Source of the DNA: JAEUMW01 sp039807745
Lineage (GTDB): Bacteria > Pseudomonadota > Gammaproteobacteria > Burkholderiales > JAEUMW01
NCBI GenBank assembly: GCA_039807745.1
Contig: JBDHRV010000139.1
Location: 1-9,334 of the forward strand
Reading direction: 5' to 3'
Length of the DNA: 9,334 bases
This document shows, in pieces, positions 6,993 to 9,334 of this stretch. Numbering within the stretch: position 1 is the stretch's first letter; the number at the start of each line of letters is the position of its first letter. The notes below the pieces were generated by a model. The model had not been told where the DNA came from. It made no database searches and saw only the letters and a list, made by a program, of their open reading frames with translations. Made by a program: the position numbers and the translations under genes.

Positions 6993-7877
6993 CTACTCGG
7001 GCAGCGCGTTCAACACGTACATCAGCACCAGCACCCCCGGCGGATCACCCAGCGGCCCGAACCATTTCTTGTAGATCTCTGCCACTTCCCCGGTGCGATA
7101 AAGGCGCGCCAGCACGCGGTTGGCGGCAAGGCGGAAGCTCGCATCGCCGCGCTTCGACATGAGCGCATAGGGCTCGTAGGAGAACTGATCCTCCGCCAAT
7201 GTCCACTCCAGTGGATCCCTCGCCTTGAGCAGCTGGTCGATAAGAATGATGCGATCGGCGGCGAGAGCGTCCGCGCTGCCGCTCTCGATGGCAGCGAGCC
7301 CTTCGGCGTAATCGCTCACGGGCATGAGATCGAGCCGGAAAAATTGCTTGGCGACCGCCTCGCGCAGGGCCGCCTCCGTCGTCGTGGCGGGAATCACCGC
7401 GACCTTCTTCCCCGACAGGTCCGCGAGCCGTTTGATGCCCGACTTCTTCCTGACCATGACGCTTGCACCGTCGACGAAGATCTTGTTGGAAAAATCCACG
7501 GACTCCATGCGCGAGAGCGTCATCGTCGTCGCTCCGCACTCGAGGTCGATCTTGCCGTCGACAACGGCCTGAATGCGGTTCTGCGTGGTGACCTCGACGT
7601 ACTTCAGGTCGAGCTTGCCCAGGCCGAGCTGCTGCTGCACGCCGGCGGCGATGCGCTGGCACAGCTCGATCGAGTAGCCCTCCGGGTTACCCGTGCTGGG
7701 CGCGAAGGAAAACGGCCACGCGTCGGCGCGATACCCCACGACCAGGGTTCCGCTGTTCTTGATTTTTCTGAGCGTGCCGTCCAGTGCTTGAGCCTGAGCC
7801 GAGCTCGATACGACCACGGCCCAGCATGCGACTGACGCGGCGAGCAAAGCTCGAAAGCCCATGCCGAATCGAAACAT
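6993..7877 (-). CDS. Family 3 periplasmic solute-binding protein, GltI-like (amino acid type)
   Basis: 294 residues from ATG at 7877; ATG at 7862 (residue 6) and 7907 are alternatives, and none has an ideal ribosome site. The Sec signal peptide runs to about residue 29, ending SSSAQA, with cleavage likely before QALDGTL. The mature protein follows the SBP_bac_3 fold: LRKIKNSGTLVVGYR, FSFAP, GYSIELCQRIA, DLECGATTMTLSRMESVDFS (glutamate/aspartate-type ligand loop), GKKVAVIPATTTEAALREAV, and EPYALMSKRGD with IYKKWFG near the end. The closest pattern is the glutamate/aspartate binding protein GltI, so an acidic or polar amino acid is a fair guess. No amino-acid permease or ATPase is in the window; instead the next gene, 14 nt on, is the MCE permease. 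It may work with a transporter elsewhere, act as a sensor, or have been recruited to the lipid system. The terminal GVLVLMYVLNALPE is a hydrophobic extension beyond the usual core. Confidence 0.9.
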   Translation of the reverse strand: MFRFGMGFRALLAASVACWAVVVSSSAQAQALDGTLRKIKNSGTLVVGYRADAWPFSFAPSTGNPEGYSIELCQRIAAGVQQQLGLGKLDLKYVEVTTQNRIQAVVDGKIDLECGATTMTLSRMESVDFSNKIFVDGASVMVRKKSGIKRLADLSGKKVAVIPATTTEAALREAVAKQFFRLDLMPVSDYAEGLAAIESGSADALAADRIILIDQLLKARDPLEWTLAEDQFSYEPYALMSKRGDASFRLAANRVLARLYRTGEVAEIYKKWFGPLGDPPGVLVLMYVLNALPE

Positions 7878-7929
7878 TCCCCGCGACGACCTCGATCGAT
7901 CGCGCATCGCGCGACCGCAAACGGGGCGA

Positions 7930-7935
7930 AGTGTA
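7930..7935 (-). promoter_or_regulatory. Possible -10 element upstream of the solute-binding protein gene
   Basis: TACACT on the minus strand lies about 52 nt before the chosen start at 7877, inside the 112-nt gap after the small ORF. It matches four of six -10 positions, including the key TA....T. No clear -35 is seen at 17 nt spacing. It would allow the binding protein and MCE genes to be transcribed apart from the small ORF. This is a weak prediction. Confidence 0.2.
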
Positions 7936-7989
7936 GCAGAGGAACGCGGCATCGACCTCCGTCGCGGCGGCTCGCGCTCCGCAGGGGGT

Positions 7990-8184
7990 TTACGGGCTCG
8001 GCTTCGCTGGACCAGGGTAGATGTACCAGTCCACGCAGCCGATCTCGACCGAGTGAACCGCCAAAGGCAGCTGCACGCCTGTCCCCCGGCCAGCAGTCGA
8101 TGGCTGCTCGCCCTTCCGGGACCGCGGGTGTTCCGCGGGATGCACGGCGTCGCGTCGGATTGCGTATGCGTCATTGAGATTCAT
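7990..8184 (-). CDS. Small 64-residue protein of unknown function
   Basis: An ORF from ATG at 8184 to TAA at 7990 encodes 64 residues. I chose this start over an in-frame ATG at 8217 because AGGAGGT (8195-8189) lies 4 nt before it, the best ribosome site in the window. About three quarters of codons end in G or C, consistent with real coding. The N-terminal two thirds are polar and basic (MNLNDAYAIRRDAVHPAEHP, RSRKGEQ), with no signal peptide or membrane segment. The C-terminus is distinctive: a single Cys50, then VDWYIYPGPAKPSP, which is aromatic and Pro-rich. I recognise no family. It is divergent from the LysR gene and 112 nt before the solute-binding protein, so it may be LysR-controlled or the first gene of the operon. 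It could be a small effector, a modified-peptide precursor or a regulatory leader; nothing in the window decides between these. Confidence 0.55.
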   Translation of the reverse strand: MNLNDAYAIRRDAVHPAEHPRSRKGEQPSTAGRGTGVQLPLAVHSVEIGCVDWYIYPGPAKPSP

Positions 8185-8188
8185 GGTC

Positions 8189-8195
8189 ACCTCCT
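8189..8195 (-). promoter_or_regulatory. Strong Shine-Dalgarno for the 64-residue ORF
   Basis: AGGAGGT on the minus strand, 4 nt before ATG at 8184, complements the 16S 3' end almost perfectly. Neighbouring genes have much weaker sites. It decides the start of the small ORF and is the main reason to believe that ORF is translated. Confidence 0.7.
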
Positions 8196-8223
8196 CGTGC
8201 CGGCTGGAATGGGCCACAACAAC

Positions 8224-8237
8224 TTGCCGCCAAGCAA
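8224..8237. promoter_or_regulatory. Candidate LysR-type operator (T-N11-A palindrome)
   Basis: TTGCCGCCAAGCAA has inverted arms TTGC and GCAA around 6 nt and contains the T-N11-A pattern (T8225 to A8237) typical of LysR-type binding sites. It lies in the divergent region, 40 nt upstream of the small ORF and 73 nt upstream of the LysR start, where an autoregulatory site is expected. A wider pair of arms, CTTGC (8223-8227) and GCAAG (8246-8250), overlaps it. The motif is short and could be chance. Confidence 0.3.
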
Positions 8238-8281
8238 CATTAACCGCAAGATGCCATGGCGATAAGCCCCCGGAGCCGAAC

Positions 8282-8287
8282 TACACT
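8282..8287 (+). promoter_or_regulatory. Possible -10 element of the LysR gene
   Basis: TACACT lies 23 nt before the GTG start at 8311 and would give a short leader of about 17 nt. There is no good -35 hexamer at the usual distance. The match is four of six positions, so it is tentative. Confidence 0.22.
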
Positions 8288-8310
8288 GTTGCCGATCGGA
8301 TCACAATGAC

Positions 8311-9231
8311 GTGGAAGTTCCAGATCTCAACCTGATGGCGATCTTCGCCCGCGTGGTCGAGGCGGGCAGCTTCTCGGAAGCGGCGCGACGCCTGAACACC
8401 TCCCGCTCGGCGGTGAGCAAGGCCGTCGCCAAGCTGGAGAAGGCGTTCGGCGCGCGACTCCTGAACCGCAGCACGCGTGCGCTCAGCCTGACCGAAGTGG
8501 GAGCCGCCGTGGCGGCACACTGCGGGCGCATCGTGGACGAGGCCGAACAGGCGGCGCAGGTGGCGAGCAGCCTGAGCGCCGAGCCGCGCGGGATGCTCAG
8601 GGTAAGCGCCTCGGTGGCCTTCGGCACGCTGCACGTGGCGCCCGCCCTGGCCGAGTTCCTCGCGCTCTACCCGGATCTCTCCCTCGATATGACGATCACC
8701 GACCGGCTGGTCGATCTGGCACAGGAAGGCTACGACGTGGCGGTCCGCGTCACGGGCGAGCCGCCGGGAAATCTGGTCGCGCGCCGGCTGGCGCCCGTGC
8801 GCCGCAAACTGTGCGCGACACCGGAGTACTTCCGGCGGCGCGGCACACCACGAACGCCGGAGGAGCTGGTGCGCCACAACTGTCTCAACTACACGCGCTC
8901 GGGCGAGAAGGGCCACTGGCGCTTCACCGGGCCGGGCGGCGAGATAGCCGTGCCGGTAAGCGGGCCGCTGCACATCGACGACGACGAGGCGCTCTCACAG
9001 GCCGTGCTCGGCGGTCTGGGCATCGCCCTCCTGCCCACTTTCATCGTCGGCAAGGATCTGCAGGACGGGCGGCTGCACGCCGCCCTCTCCGAGTACATTC
9101 CGGTGCAGCAGCACGTCTACGCCCTGTACCTGCCGACGCGACACCTGCCGCCGAAGGTGCGCGCCTTCATCGACTTCCTGCTGGCGCGCTTCGGCCCGGA
9201 CCCTTACTGGGACGGCAGCGGGCTGCGCTAG
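8311..9231 (+). CDS. LysR-family transcriptional regulator (CrgA/DmlR-type)
   Basis: 306 residues, the normal LysR length, from GTG at 8311. That start gives the standard N-terminus (EVPDLNLMAIFARVVEAGSF); a nearby ATG at 8306 is out of frame. The winged helix-turn-helix occupies about 8-66, with the recognition region at 21-40 (FSEAARRLNTSRSAVSKAVA), then FGARLLNRSTRALSLTE. The linker helix is followed by a co-inducer domain, from about residue 92 (GMLRVSASVAFG), containing the typical DLAQEGYDVAVRV, VARRLAPVRRKLCATPEYF and GGLGIALLPTFIV segments. These identify the large CrgA/AaeR/DmlR subgroup; the inducer cannot be predicted. It is divergent from the 64-residue ORF across 126 nt, so it probably controls itself and that ORF, perhaps also the binding protein and lipid operon. 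It converges with a minus-strand gene, with only 8 nt between the stops and no terminator visible. Confidence 0.95.
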   Translation: MEVPDLNLMAIFARVVEAGSFSEAARRLNTSRSAVSKAVAKLEKAFGARLLNRSTRALSLTEVGAAVAAHCGRIVDEAEQAAQVASSLSAEPRGMLRVSASVAFGTLHVAPALAEFLALYPDLSLDMTITDRLVDLAQEGYDVAVRVTGEPPGNLVARRLAPVRRKLCATPEYFRRRGTPRTPEELVRHNCLNYTRSGEKGHWRFTGPGGEIAVPVSGPLHIDDDEALSQAVLGGLGIALLPTFIVGKDLQDGRLHAALSEYIPVQQHVYALYLPTRHLPPKVRAFIDFLLARFGPDPYWDGSGLR

Positions 9232-9239
9232 ACAGCCGG

Positions 9240-9334
9240 TCAGGTGGCGAACGACTCCACGCGCGCGTCGAACCTCATGCCGAGCCGGCGCTTGATCCGG
9301 ACGCGCTGCGCCAGGCGACGCCCCACCGTGTGCC
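9240..9334 (-). CDS. Probable C-terminus of an unidentified protein (partial)
   Basis: The minus frame is open from the right window edge to TGA at 9242-9240, giving 30 residues that end in RFDARVESFAT and include a basic stretch (RRLAQRVRIKRRLG). Nearly every codon ends in G or C, as in the real genes here, and the stop sits 8 nt past the LysR stop, a common convergent arrangement. The fragment is too short to name a family. It may also be a chance open frame in GC-rich DNA. Confidence 0.35.
   Translation of the reverse strand, partial: HTVGRRLAQRVRIKRRLGMRFDARVESFAT

Noticed and set aside
5779..7074. Plus-strand open frame of 431 codons
   Set aside because: It is a shadow of the STAS-MlaE permease gene. 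The composition is dominated by Arg, His, Asp and Glu, with no recognisable fold.
7892..7899. GATCGATC repeat near the binding-protein start
   Set aside because: An 8-bp self-complementary word alone is expected by chance in GC-rich DNA, and no partner copy with suitable spacing was seen.
8281..8973. Minus-strand 230-codon frame opposite LysR
   Set aside because: It is antisense to an intact LysR gene and its translation shows no family features.

Overview
The window is GC-rich DNA with tightly packed genes, most of them on the minus strand, and long spurious antisense frames opposite the real genes. The mix of families (MCE transporter with a fused STAS-permease, PqiC lipoprotein, DUF748/AsmA-like protein, GltI-like binding protein, CrgA/DmlR-type LysR regulator) suggests a Gram-negative proteobacterium, most likely a betaproteobacterium. 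That assignment is an inference from gene content and base composition; there is no rRNA or other marker here.

Layout, in the order the minus strand is transcribed. A 64-codon ORF (8184-7990) has the strongest Shine-Dalgarno in the window. Next is a periplasmic amino-acid-type solute-binding protein (7877-6993). Only 14 nt later comes a four-gene MCE phospholipid-transport module: STAS-MlaE permease (6978-5794), MlaF ATPase (5794-4973), MlaD/PqiB-like MCE protein (4976-3936) and PqiC-like lipoprotein (3939-3292). These four overlap by 1, 4 and 4 nt, so they look translationally coupled. After a 113-nt gap with a promoter-like palindrome come a second, unrelated lipoprotein (3178-2531) and a large DUF748/AsmA-like protein that starts at 2484 and runs off the left edge with its C-terminus missing.

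On the plus strand, a LysR regulator (8311-9231) is divergent from the small ORF, across a 126-nt intergenic region with a candidate LysR box. The last 95 nt hold the probable C-terminus of a minus-strand gene converging on LysR.

How they may work together. The permease and ATPase would power lipid movement at the inner membrane. The MCE protein would span part of the periplasm, and the PqiC-like lipoprotein would sit at the outer membrane. The DUF748 protein, anchored in the inner membrane with an elongated periplasmic body, belongs to the AsmA-like group that also carries lipid between membranes. The window therefore places two kinds of lipid conduit side by side. The points I find most worth checking are the small ORF, the solute-binding protein in front of a lipid transporter, and the repeat architecture of the DUF748 protein. 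No tRNA, rRNA, CRISPR array, insertion sequence or convincing rho-independent terminator was seen, and no gene-free stretch exceeds 300 bases.
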